NCBI RefSeq assembly: GCF_037975245.1
Contig: NC_092574.1
Coordinates: 1,827,001 to 1,891,000 of the forward strand
Length of the DNA stretch: 64,000 nt
Reading direction: 5' to 3'
From: Apostichopus japonicus
Lineage: Eukaryota > Echinodermata > Holothuroidea > Aspidochirotida > Stichopodidae
Shown: positions 11,753 to 23,075 of the stretch, in pieces
How positions within the stretch are numbered: position 1 is the first letter of the stretch
Layout: each line of letters opens with the position of its first letter
Notes under the pieces: generated by a model
What the model saw: only the letters and a program-made list of their open reading frames with translations
The model's database searches: none
Told to the model about the DNA's origin: nothing
Program-made: the position numbers and the translations under genes

Positions 11753-12578
11753 TTGAGAAGAGATAGAATGATTAACGGAGTGGAGTAAATGCGGTTATTG
11801 TTTTTCTGCGCAAAAATGATTTGAGGAAAATCGCATGTTACGTGGTTGCAGGGTTTTGGTGTAATTTACGGATAGAAACCACAGGGAAAGTCTGTGTGTG
11901 ATAATGCGCTTGAGTGCTGTGCTTTTTACCTCTGTAGATTTATAGAAATATATCTGAAGCCGTTTCAAGATTATATTATTGTTAGTTTCTAACAATTAAT
12001 ATCGGAAAAATGACGTTAATTTTTTTTAAATCAGACTTACAATTTCGCTAGTATAAGGTGCGTTTTTATCTTGTCCGTACTTTACTAGATCTAGATACCC
12101 ACGAAATCTGAACTGTGATATCCGGTTGAAGCAAATGTCTGTGCTGTCATTACTGTCATTCGTTTTAGTCAACGCAATTTTTTAGTGTGTACAACATATT
12201 GTCATTCGTTATGTGTAACGCAATTGTCATTCGTTTTAGTAACACCCCAAAAATGTGTTTCAGAAAATTAATCGGGTATTAACACAGACAAGGGAGAACG
12301 CACAGAAGAAAAGCCTACACCAGCATCGCATTCGCTGATTGATCTACCGGACACCTCTATTGATAATTACGGTATAGCGCGTCCTTGATCTAGTATATAT
12401 AGATCAGTGTATAACACCAGTTCGCAATGCATACTGTAAATATGCGGTAAGGCAGTGCTTTTACGCGCAATTCGTGAATCTGTTTTATCTGTTTACGAGG
12501 ACCAAAGTTGTTAGTGTTTTTCACTGATTTGTATATTCTAACCATCATGAAAAGAATTACGAAGGCATTCCTTCCATG

Positions 12579-13806
12579 CAGTGGCGTAGCCAAGGGGGGG
12601 GGGGGGGCGTGGGGGGCGACAGCCCCCATGAAAGCTTGTCGCCCCCAGTCGCCCCCCCCCAACACTGGGATTTTGGGTGTCGAAAAAAAATATATGTGCG
12701 AAAAATATATCATTGATCTGAATGATTTCGAATCTCCATGATGACCACTCATGAACGACCCTTATTTGACCGCGGACCGGCAGTAGGCTATAGTTGCTGA
12801 ATAACCAGAAGTGACATAGCGCATATAGGCCGGGTTTTCACGTCTCGGACGTCCCTGATGCTCTTGAAACCGCTAAAAAAAAAAAAAAAATCAAGAAAGG
12901 AGACAATGCTATCTCTGAGAATCAGTCTATCACCCTAACAATGTTTCAGACGCAATCTTTGATCATGTCAGTTTGACATATAGTTCGGTCATTCAGTATG
13001 TTACCTGGCTGAACTTAATCCCAGTCAGTCTTTCCTTATTTTCCACGCGCAATTTGCAGATTTGTCGAAAAATGTCAATGCCGGTGTCAAACTCACAATT
13101 TTGTGGTATGACACCCAGGACGGCAAGTCGAGAAACTCACATGCAGTCTTGGTGCAATATAATGTGCCCATGATTTCGAAGTAAATGTATTCACAGTTGT
13201 TAGTTGCCATGGGTTTGAACAAATTATGAGGGGTATTCTATCCTGAAACATAGGGCAAAATATGGGGCTTGGGTTTCCAGTTCGCCGCATCATTTGTCAA
13301 TTTGCACTGGGTTCTAATGTTGATGTCAATTGGAATCACTGATAACAGAAATAATCCACCAAAAATGAAGGTCGCATGAACTTTATTGCAGATTTCCTGA
13401 GTGACGAATTTGTAATTTTCTCCCGAAATCACGCAACTAGATGGCTGCTATCCAGCCTGGAAAGTGCCATCTCCAGCGATCTGGCAGATATTGAAATCTG
13501 AAATTTTCTTGGTACGCTGCGCGCCAACCGTTGGTGGCGCTCTGCTTAGATAGTACTTGCGGCCGGAATACTCGAATCGATTACGCCCCCCCCCCCTACC
13601 TCACGTTTCAAATCGGATTGACTCCCATGCTTACAAGGCTTGGGAAGTGTCATTTCCGACGATCTAGGAGGCCTTTTTAGGTAAAAATTCTGGTACGCTG
13701 CGCGCCAACTCATGGTGACGCTCCGCTTAGGTAGTAACAAGAGGCCCTCCCATGAAATGGTTAACCCCAGTGCCCAACACTGAAAAAAATCCTGACTACG
13801 TCACTG
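12579..13806. mobile_element. 1.23-kb hAT-type non-autonomous element
   Basis: Ends CAGTGGCGTAGCC and CTACGTCACTG are flanked by an exact 8-bp duplication CTTCCATG (12571-12578 and 13807-13814). Contains a long G/C-run near the left end and two copies of the GCGCCAACC...GGTGGCGC hairpin module. No transposase. Same terminal family as 9869-10362. Confidence 0.85.
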
Positions 13807-14061
13807 CTTCCATGGGTGGCCGACTTATGAGGCTTTCCGTTTTTCCCTCAGATCGCGATGCGACTACAGGTTTCCCCATTGACCAGCATTACCCTTGAAA
13901 TCTTGGTTTTTTTTTCATATGACACATGTGAACTGCTATTTCATGCAATCTGGGAGGTATATTTTTCAATAATTTCCAATAATGATGACGGCAAGTAGGC
14001 TAAATGTGACTACTCTGGCATGGCAGGGGTCTTGTTTTCAAGCTCGGGAAGTGCCATATCC

Positions 14062-14870
14062 CAGGCGCGGATCCAGAGGGGGTCCAGGGGGTCCGGACCC
14101 CCCCTGCTCTTGGCCAAAAAAAAGAGAAAAAAAAGAGAAAAAAAGAGAAAAAAAAAGAGAAAAAAAAGGAGAGAAAAAAAGAGAGAGAAAATAAGAGAGA
14201 GAGAAAAAATAATTAAATTAAACGCCAATTTTAAACATGTAGGACGTCAGAAGGGCGGTTATCCTTACAAGTCAGCCAGGTGGGTCTTTTCCGTCAAATG
14301 AACTATAGTGTGCACGCGTGCTACACGTGCCAAAAATGCCTAAAAGTCTCAATTTTCAGACCGAAAAGTTTCAAAATTGAGGTGGTGTTCGAATTTTTTT
14401 GGGCGGTGAGGTGGCAGAGCGGTAGGCTGCATAGGATGCGCCAACGAATTCTTGAGAGATCGTTTTCTGCGGTGAGAAGGCATAAAACTGTTCTCCGATC
14501 AACAATGGGGGGGGGGGGGGGGGGGGAACATCTCACAGCTCTTGTTCTCATGAACACATATTATAACACTCCTATCGACACTGACGAAGTGGTCCGAAAG
14601 TTCATTCAGAAACATCCACGGCGTTTGTTCTCTCCAAGACTCCAATCTACCATGAATAGATCATCAATAAAGCTAGCTAACTCGTACTGATGCAGATACA
14701 TTTCGAGTGAGTTTTTGTAGGTGCTTTGAATGGCTAAATTGAAGGGGGTTCCCTGTTGTACTTAAATATCCAAGAATTTCACAATGGACAGAGGAAAACC
14801 CACTCCCCTTAGACCCTAGGATCACTGGAGGCCAAACCCCCACCCTGCCAGAATCCTGGATCCGGCCCTG
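14062..14870. mobile_element. Probable hAT-type MITE without clear target duplication
   Basis: The left end CAGGCGCGGATCCAG and right end (complement CAGGGCCGGATCCAG) form an inverted repeat with two mismatches. The flanking octamers CCATATCC and CATCAAAC do not match, so the copy is rearranged or the ends belong to two copies. Contains a purine tract at 14116-14212 and a G20-like run near 14508-14526. Confidence 0.45.
14116..14212. repeat. GA-rich (GAGAAAAAA)n tract
   Basis: About 95 bases of almost pure A/G on the plus strand, in units of GAGAAAAA length 8-9. Low complexity. The long open frames here are a by-product. Confidence 0.9.
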
Positions 14871-15266
14871 CATCAAACAGTGGTGACGGAACGGGGGGGG
14901 GGGGCCGGGGGGGGATTGGGGGCTAAAGGCATTATGATTTTTGTATCATCTCAACTCATCTAATATGTATTACCATATTTCATAGATTGTTTTTTTCTCA
15001 TCAATTGAGAAATTGCAGACATGAGATCCATATTTTCAGGCTAGGTACATGCAGCTTAGAATACTCGGGAAGTGCCGTTTCCGGCCCTCTGGAGGGTTTG
15101 TAAAGACAAAAATTTTATCGTACACTTCGCGCCAACCGATGGTGGCGCTCCGCTTAGATAGTCTTACGGCGCGGCTGGACCAGTCAGACCCCCCCCCTGT
15201 CACAAATCCTGCATCCGCCCCTGTTTTCTGCAATCTGGGAGGCATATTTTTCAAAATTTTCTCCAT

Positions 15267-15301
15267 TACGCTACGCGCCAACCACGGTGGCGCGTAGCGT
15301 A
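15267..15301. repeat. Near-perfect hairpin, best copy of a seven-copy palindromic module
   Basis: Arms TACGCTACGCGCCA (15267-15280) and exact complement (15288-15301) with a 7-base loop. Related modules (core GCGCCAACC N3 GGTGGCGC) lie at 13521-13540, 13702-13721 and 15129-15148. In the opposite sense they lie at 16934-16953, 17095-17114 and 17714-17733. Most have CGCTTAG on one side and GTACGCTGC on the other. Confidence 0.9.
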
Positions 15302-15584
15302 GTTTGACCTACCAAAGTACGTTCCCGCGATAATTATGATAGATGGCCACACTCTGATCTGCCGTACCTATCAAAAATAGCTTCCGACGCCCCTGGGGGG
15401 GGGGCACAAATTATACCAACATACAAAAAGAAAAAACCTACACGCATAAATACAGCCAAACACCCATGTATACACACATGTATATATAATATAGGCATTT
15501 TCATGACTTAAAGCTCCGGTATAAAAATATGTTACAGAAATATGCTATACCCACAATGTGATATTCTCTTCTCTCTCCACCTCA

Positions 15585-15816
<232 letters not shown>

Positions 15817-15949
15817 GGAATAACGGAAAAACTGTTAAACAACTATGCTGCATTTAGAGAAAGGCTGGATCTCGAGTGAGACATACAATAATTAATTTAG
15901 GTGAGTGATTGGAAGTAAAACAGCCAATGTTTGGTTTTTGCAGAGCTTT

Positions 15950-16835
15950 CGAGCAAAACTAGCTCCTCTTTAGTGCATGATCACCGAAACTGACAAGGAG
16001 TAGCAGGAATGAAACTATTTTATAGCGAAGATTGTCGGCATGGTTGTGAAGTCAAAGCGACTTACTGATTTCTGCTGAATTGAGCAGAACTTTAAGAAAT
16101 TCGGATTATTTTAATCCGCTTCGGATTATTTTAATCCGATTCCGTCGTAATTGCAAAGGAGTTGTTTTGGTTTATCTGGGACGGCAAATCGTTTCTGATG
16201 TTTAAACCGAATGGTGCCGTGGTCTTTAGGCTTGGTTCCCTGAAATTTTCTTTTCCTTTCCTAGATTTATCTGTCCAAGAATCGTTCTGGTCAATTTGCA
16301 ATAACACGCAAATTCTGAATTGAATGATTTTGGAGATTGAAGTGATTTGCAGCAGGTTGATTGATCTTTTTTGTTTTGATCGCCGATCTATGTTGTGTCA
16401 TTCTCATTCTAAGAGTGTTTTTTTACTCTCCAACGTATTGTAAGTTACAAATTTTGCAGTAGATGAGGTAAATGACATTTTTGGATAGGCAGTTAATTTT
16501 GTGCCGAAGGAGCAAATGCGTCGAATGCGCAACGCTTGACTGTACGGAATATTTCTGGTACAGTGACGTGGATGGCAACTGCTTGGTGAGAGGTAGTTGT
16601 GCTTGTTCGTGAGTTTATTGAACAAGTCTGTTTTGAGTGAACCATTTTGTAGGGTCACAGTGGTGTCCAGGAAGTGAACGCTATGTCCAGAAAAATCAGC
16701 AGTAAATATGATAGTGTGATGAAACGAGTTTATGTCATCAATGAAGAGTTTTAGATTTGGCTCGCCATGGGTCCATATCATGAAGATATCGTCAATGAAA
16801 CGTAACCACGTGTGTGGTTTCAGTTTATATATATA
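15950..16835 (-). pseudogene. Penelope-like retroelement relic: reverse transcriptase end plus GIY-YIG-type region
   Basis: Reading leftwards from 16835, the frame gives WLRFIDDIFMIWTHG, which holds the reverse-transcriptase catalytic Asp-Asp. It continues with HFLDTTVTL, SSCHPRHCTRNIPYSQALRI and RRICS, a block typical of Penelope-like elements. After a stop at 16404 a shifted frame continues with MTQHRSAIK, NHFNLQNHSIQNLR and TTAPFGLNIRND, resembling the C-terminal GIY-YIG endonuclease region of the same class. The N-terminal part is cut off by the MITE at 16836. Stops and a deletion between the two blocks make it inactive. Confidence 0.75.
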
Positions 16836-18781
16836 CAGTGGCGGAGATTTCTTGTCAGAAGTGGGGGGGGGGGGGGGTTGCAGGCCATTGATGAAATAAA
16901 AAGTCATAACTGCTGGCTCACTATCTAAGTGGAGCGCTACCAAAGGTTGGCACGAAGTGCACAAGAATTTTTTGGCAAATATTGCCTCCCAGATTGCAGT
17001 AAATGGCACTGCCCAGGCCTTGAAAAGCTGCATTTAACCAGGGGCGTATGCAGGATTTTCTAACACTGGGGGCGCGTATTACTCTCTAAGCGGAGCGCCA
17101 CCATTGGTTGGCGCGCAGCGTACAAACAAATTTCTGGTTTTGGTATTGGTACCCCCAGATCACCGGAAATGGCACTTCGGGCTTGAAACTGACAAACCAT
17201 ATGTACACTTTTGCCTGAGAACCAAGTTTTTTTTCCAAATACTTTTTTTTTCTCATCTATAACCTTTTTGAAGATTGTCACCAGTCACACATCATGTTCG
17301 ACTTCATCACAGATCCTGTGGATCATTGCTTTTGTAGGTGATTCTTCATCGCGGCCCACAACATCCGTCAGCCCCACTGTTCAGAATTTGAAAATTCACA
17401 ATTCTCGTGAATAAATTCACTTCAAAATATACCCATAATGTTGCACAAAATATCATCTTTGGACAACCGTTATAGAAAAACCTCCTTCAAACCCTAACAG
17501 ACGGGTCAAAATTGCACGAGCATGATGAAGTATGATGAAGAATGTTGGTTAGGGAATTTTCGAAAATTCAGACGGCTACTAAAAAATTTCGTTGAAGGAA
17601 ATAAAAATTTACCAGATATTTCCGAAACCGAACACTACACACATCGACAGTTTTGAGCATGGGCGCAGATTAGTCTTGGATAATGGTGCGGACGCGTGTC
17701 TGTTATAAGCGGAGCGCGACCATGGGTTCGCGCGTAGCGTACGATTTTTTTTGGGCAAATATACCTCCCAGGTCGCCGGAAATAACACTTCCCAGACCTA
17801 ATGATGCTCCTAAACCTCCTTAAGTTTTAGATCTCATGGCTTAGAAATTTAGTTTAGAGAAATACATGCGCGTCTGCAGAAAGAAAATCAGGGGACAAAT
17901 AATCCAAGTAGACTTTTGTATATACGATGGGTCTGGGGTCCTCTCCCAGAAAACAAATATAGACTGCCGCAAATGCGATTTCCGTCCTATATTTAACAAC
18001 TGTGGATAAAATACAATAAAATGAGAACTGCTGCATGTCATTTGCACAATGCTGGATCAAACTGCGCCGAAGTTCAATACAGGGGAACTTGAAATGCAGC
18101 TTTTGGTCAAGACAAATTGGTGGGGACACGGTATATCATGTCCCCACTACTGAAAAAGTTGGTGGTGACGCGTCCGGCTGTCCTCACCAGGATCTGCGCC
18201 CATGGTTTGGAGACTGTTTATCGTGGAACGCCTTTTCATGCTCACTGATATGATGTGATATCTGCTGTTTGCTTTACAAATTGGAATAATTTGTCACTGT
18301 TCCTCTTTCTCTTCCCGTTTTCTTGCCGTATTTTCTACTCCATCCTTTTCTCCTTTTCTCTCTTTCTTCTTTTTCTTTTCATTCCTTCACCTCGTTGAAG
18401 TTGGCAAGTGTATACAGTTCCAAAGCTATTCAACAGCAACAAAATGTTATTTTGTGTATGTCTGTTGTGGGGTGAAGTTAGCGCTATGAGCTACAAGTTC
18501 CAATGCGCAAGGTGGGGGAAAGGGGCTAGAAATAATGTGTGGGTCAATTCTAACTCGGTTTTCGGTCATTAATTGTTGATGTAGCCTAACAGGTAAAAGG
18601 TTGAAATGACTTTAACAATTTCAAATTTAATAAATTGATTTATTATGCCATTTGGAGCACATAACATAGGCTATAACAGAACATTACTGGCAATAACTAG
18701 GGGGGTTGATTGTGTTGGCCAACCCCCCCTTTTCAAAAAGTGGGGGGTATAAACCCCCAACCCCCTGTTTCTCCGCCACTA
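16836..18781. mobile_element. 1.95-kb hAT-type element inserted in the Penelope-like relic
   Basis: The left end CAGTGGCGGAG and right end CTCCGCCACTA (last base changed from the expected G) are flanked by TATATATA at 16828-16835 and 18782-18789. The duplication is low complexity, but position and length agree. It encloses another complete element (17658-18204) and three hairpin modules. No transposase seen. Confidence 0.7.
17658..18204. mobile_element. 547-bp MITE nested inside the 16836-18781 element
   Basis: Perfect 13-bp ends CATGGGCGCAGAT / ATCTGCGCCCATG are flanked by GTTTTGAG (17650-17657) and GTTTGGAG (18205-18212), seven of eight matching. It entered after the outer element. Confidence 0.8.
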
Positions 18782-18796
18782 TATATATATAGTTTA

Positions 18797-18863
<67 letters not shown>
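18781..18863. repeat. (TA)n microsatellite
   Basis: About 80 bases of TA with a few C/G interruptions, which also served as target site for the flanking elements on both sides. Confidence 0.95.
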
Positions 18864-18866
<3 letters not shown>

Positions 18867-19785
18867 CGGCGTAACGATGAGTTTGGTGGCCCCTGGGTCC
18901 AGGGAAGGTAGGGCCCCCTGGCTGCTGCAGAGAATCAACCGTTGTGCGCGCAGTCCAAAGAGCGCGAAGTCCCAAGGCGTAGGTCCAGGGCCCGCCTTAG
19001 GGCCCTGGAAGCTCTGGGGTTCTACAAGCTCTCTGGTGCAATCTAAACCGTATATGGAACATTTCGTGGTGATTTCATTGACTGAGATTTTGGGGAAAAT
19101 CTGCGTTCATAGACACATATTTGGTCCGCCTTGTCTGTCATACTGGGAACATGAAAAAATGTGTTGCAAAGCTAGAATACATTAAGAGATTGAAAGAACA
19201 ATAAGACCAAATGACCAATTCATATTAACATGTATATTTCCACCCATGGCAAAATATCATCAAAACGGTGGAAAATATGCCAAATTCAATTTACTGTCTG
19301 ATACGGAAACATACAAATCCACACACAAATCTTAGGCATCGGCGATTTGGCCGATTGCTGAGGAAAGCATCAGCCAAAGGGGTTCAAAATATGCCAAATT
19401 TGTGTCATTTGGCCAGAAATCGGCCAATGTCATGTGGCAACCCTTACCGGGAGCGAATACATTGAAGTTAGAGGCCCCTTTTCGCTATAATATGTACCAG
19501 CGTAGCCTATCAAGTTCCAATGTGTACCTCAGGCTCTTGAGTCAGTCGTGCGGAAAGACGGATACGAGATTTGCAGTTGCAGGGGCATATGATTTATGAC
19601 GAACGTATTCACGCACAGAAAAAATATGTCCATTGTCTCGTTTATAGTTTCTTTTCCAACGAAAACGTGCCGTTTAAAAAAAAAGGGTACCCCTCTTCTA
19701 AGTTCTGTACATCAGTGCAGCGGGGGCCCCTTTGGTCGGGGCCCCTGTGTTTGCCCCGTCCGAGCCCATAGGCGTTACGCCGCTG
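18864..19785. mobile_element. 922-bp hAT-type MITE in a TA repeat
   Basis: Ends CAGCGGCGTAACG / CGTTACGCCGCTG are perfectly inverted. Octamers ATATATAT lie on both sides. Short open frames inside show no recognisable protein. The interior is G/C-rich near both ends, unlike the surrounding DNA. Confidence 0.8.
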
Positions 19786-19793
19786 ATATATAT

Positions 19794-22140
19794 TGTTCGA
19801 TACATGTCACACACTAGGCTGTAGCGTATAGCCAGGATGAAAACGTACTTCACTCAAGTCCAGTGAAAATCGTTGAGACATGACAAACGTTATGCACTTT
19901 TGCAGCTGATAACCAAAATGGACACTTTTCTTGTATTCAGCATACAGATTGATCACTACCGAAGACAACAGTTGTTTAAGTATTCGCCATATGGGGACCG
20001 TGATCAGAACGCAAAATACACTCGGCACTATGATTGTTGTTCAAGTATCCATAGAACAGTCCACTGCAACATAAATACTTTCTATGAACAAAGGTTAGGC
20101 ACTTGGGCAGCTACATGGTGCTACGTAATTGCACATTGGAAAATTATGTTTCTTTGCAGTATGAAATTTAAACTTTTTCCATAAAAAGCAAGTGTCAAAC
20201 AAAGTAAAACATGTCGCAGAATCATAAATAAGCAGCTAAGCCTATTGTAGTGTCTCAAACAATTATAAATAGAATATCTGCAAAAATTACCTATGAAGAT
20301 AGTAGCTTAGCTTCTGTTACATTATGGATCCTCTATTACTAGCCTTGTACTATACAGTAGCTAGGTGTGCGCGAGTCCTAGGCCTATACATTAACTCACT
20401 GCTACTTTGCCAACCGCTATGCTACTCGGTCGATCAGCGTGACTTGGTACATTTTCCCAATTATTTACCTTGTCTTTTAGCTGCAGATTGTTCACGACAA
20501 ATATCGATATTACTCCTTAACACTGCCTAACACAAAGCGACCTTTTACGCAATGAAAATCTAAGGTTACAAGAGCATCTATCTTCCACTCGCAACTGATG
20601 TTGACTAAAAATCTTTGCAAAACCCTAGCAGCAAACGTGTCTCAACTCTCAAAACTCCTTAAATTGATGCATTTGCTGTTTGTTTGTAAATGCTACATGT
20701 AGTTTGTGAACAATCTCCGCACATGAGAACTTCCCGAGATTGGTCATTGATAAAAATCTAACTAGGCGACAGGCGCCTTGCCATTACCCCAACGTTACTG
20801 CATCAAACCTGTGGTTCTTTTGCTCTTTCAACCTTTTATTTGAATTGCGTGAAAGATCGCTTTATTTAGGCAGTGTAATGGAGCAATAGAGATATTTTTC
20901 GCACACCAATCTGCAGCTAAAGGACAAAATAAATAATTGGGAAAACGTACGAATCGCGCTAATCGAGTAGCGGTTTAAATTAGCAGTGAACTACTGTAAT
21001 TAGGACTCGCGCTCGCCTATAGCATACTGTATAATATATGCCTAGTGTATACTAGTGGAGCCCTAATGAAACAGAAGCCAAGCTATCTTCGTAGATATGT
21101 TCGCATATTTCATACTGCACAGAAACATACTTTCCAATGTGTTATTATGTTGTAGATATGTACTATGGAGATTTGAACAGCAGTCATGGTGGTGAGTGAA
21201 TTTGCGTTTCGGCAAGTAAACTTTTGGTCACGTTCGCCAAATAGCGAGTATATTTAAAAACATTTTTCAAAGCCTGAAAACCTTTAAAACTTGATTTCTC
21301 ACGGTAGAAGTCATGGATACTTTTCATAGGCTACATGATGGTATATGTATTTACCATATTGAGTACACGAATCCTGTTGCTTGTGAGATCAAATCTCATT
21401 TGAGGTCAACAGAGGTCAAACTATGAAAAACCTTTTACATGATATCTTACGATGGAACAGTGGATTGTTCTCATACTAGGTATGGGTATGCAGAATATTG
21501 AGTGCAAGACCCTGCTGTTTTTGGAGGAGGTGTGTACTACAGCGTACAATACACTGACTTGTGTTAACCATGCCGTAGTGTAGTTGTACATCAACATAGT
21601 GGTTCGGGCCATTTATATTGTAACAGCGATTTCTGGTTTACAAGCAGAGGTCTAGTGCAATGAAGCCATCGAAACCTCAATGCATTTTTCGCATTCTGGT
21701 TGATTTATAAACTGAATTTGTTGAACTTCAGGCCTGCACGGATCAACCTTGACTGCAATTTTCTGATACATTCATCCACCTCCAAGGCATTGAAGACTCG
21801 CCCAAACCGCGTGTCGCCCTCTGAAAATGTTCACTTTCCTTTGCTTGCAAGTAAAGTTTTCTTCTTGCCGCTACAAAATGCAAACAGTAAGGAAACGTGA
21901 TACCTTGTTAACTTTATCTAGACCTGGGATGTCGAGCGCTGCTATGTACACTGTGTTGTGGGTATTGACCGTAGCTGCATGTATTGACTGTACACTAGTG
22001 TCTAGTTACCGACGGTAGCAAGCTGTGTGTGCATTTATTGGGATCAATGGGGTGTCTAACACTTCAGTTACACCTCATTCGAAACAAGGTCAGATTACCG
22101 GCATCCTACGTTTCTTTGTGCCCGAGTTTTCACTCCTTTT
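19794..22140. other. No gene recognised
   Basis: AT-rich sequence with only short open frames. An inverted TTTGAGGTCAACAGAGGTCA word lies at about 21400, one of the dispersed AGGTCA-type repeats. I see nothing else I can name. Confidence 0.6.
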
Positions 22141-22149
22141 AAGAATATT

Positions 22150-23075
22150 AAAAGTTCTTATCTTAATCTTAATCTTCTCCGTAACGTCTGTTACACAAGG
22201 TCAAGATGCTCTCTTTCCACCCCTGTCGATCTTCTGCACCTCTTCTCACATCGGACCAGCTTCTGCAGCCATTCTTGTCTATCTCTCTTTAGTTGCTGTC
22301 CTTCTCCAAGTCGTCTTGGGTCTGCCGACCTTCCTCCTTCTTTTTGGTGCCCAGTCCATTGCTACTCTTGCAGGATTTCCTGTCTCCTTCCTCATAATGT
22401 GACCAATCCAATCCATCTGCGTCTCATTATCTCTACACTTATCCTATTTATGCCTGTTTGCTGCATATTTATGTTATTGTTAACTAGTTCTGTCCATGGT
22501 ATCTTCAGTATTCTTCGTATGCACTTGAACTGAAAAGCATTCAACTTTTGCTCCTCTCTCTTTGTCACTCTCATACATGCTTCACTTCCATATAACAGCA
22601 CTGATCTTACTAGCGTTTTGAATAGTGTTAGTTTTGTCTTTCTGCCTATTGCACCATTTGTCCATATTCTTCTTAGGTTTCTAATAGCACCACGTGCCTT
22701 TCCTAATATGTTTTTGATGTCTTCTGTACCTCCTCCATCTTTACTGACTTTTGCCCCCACATATACGAACTCTTCTACGTCTTCCACTTCTATGTTGTTG
22801 ATTTTCAGTGGCGCATCTACCCTGTTATTCATTCTCATGTGCTTACATATCTTCAAATTCATATTCAAACCGATTCTTCCTGCTATCTCTTCTACTTTCT
22901 CTGTCTTTTTCTGGATGTGGTCATGCTTTGCCGATACCAAGGCAATATCGTCCGCAAAATCCAGATCCTCAAGCTGCGTGTTAAATCTCCTTCTGATGCC
23001 TCTTCTTTCTACTGCAAGTACTCTCTTTATCATCCAATCTATTGCTAACAAAAACAGGAACCCGCTCATGACACA
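22150..23075 (-). pseudogene. 5'-truncated non-LTR (LINE) reverse transcriptase, C-terminal half
   Basis: The ORF 23069-22392 begins inside the reverse transcriptase (CVMSGFLFLLAIDW) and contains LDFADDIALVS, the catalytic Asp-Asp pair. It continues with VRSVLLYGSEA and a basic C-terminal region. A frame shift later, to about 22200, the typical tail (KETGNPARVAMDW, RRKVGRPKTTWRR) is still readable. It ends in an ATTAAG/ATAAG microsatellite at about 22150, which fits a LINE 3' end. Upstream endonuclease and fingers are missing, as in ordinary 5' truncation. Clade not assigned (RTE-like by feel). Confidence 0.8.

Larger units (their letters stand above)
11512..15395. mobile_element. Possible 3.9-kb hAT-type element enclosing younger insertions
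   Basis: CAGGGGCGTCGGA at 11512 and its perfect complement ending at 15395 form a 13-bp terminal inverted repeat. The flanks are G-runs (AGGGGGGG and GGGGGGGG), so the 8-bp duplication is only weakly informative. Inside lie the separate elements at 12579-13806 and about 14062-14870. No transposase ORF was seen. The pairing could be between ends of two different copies. Confidence 0.4.

Noticed and set aside
14405-14470. tRNA-like A box (TGGCAGAGCGGTAGG)
   Set aside because: No B box or cloverleaf follows at the right distance, so I did not call a tRNA or SINE.
16836-17033. First part of the 209-residue ORF at 17033-16404 as Penelope protein
   Set aside because: It is MITE sequence. Penelope similarity begins only left of 16836, at the insertion point.
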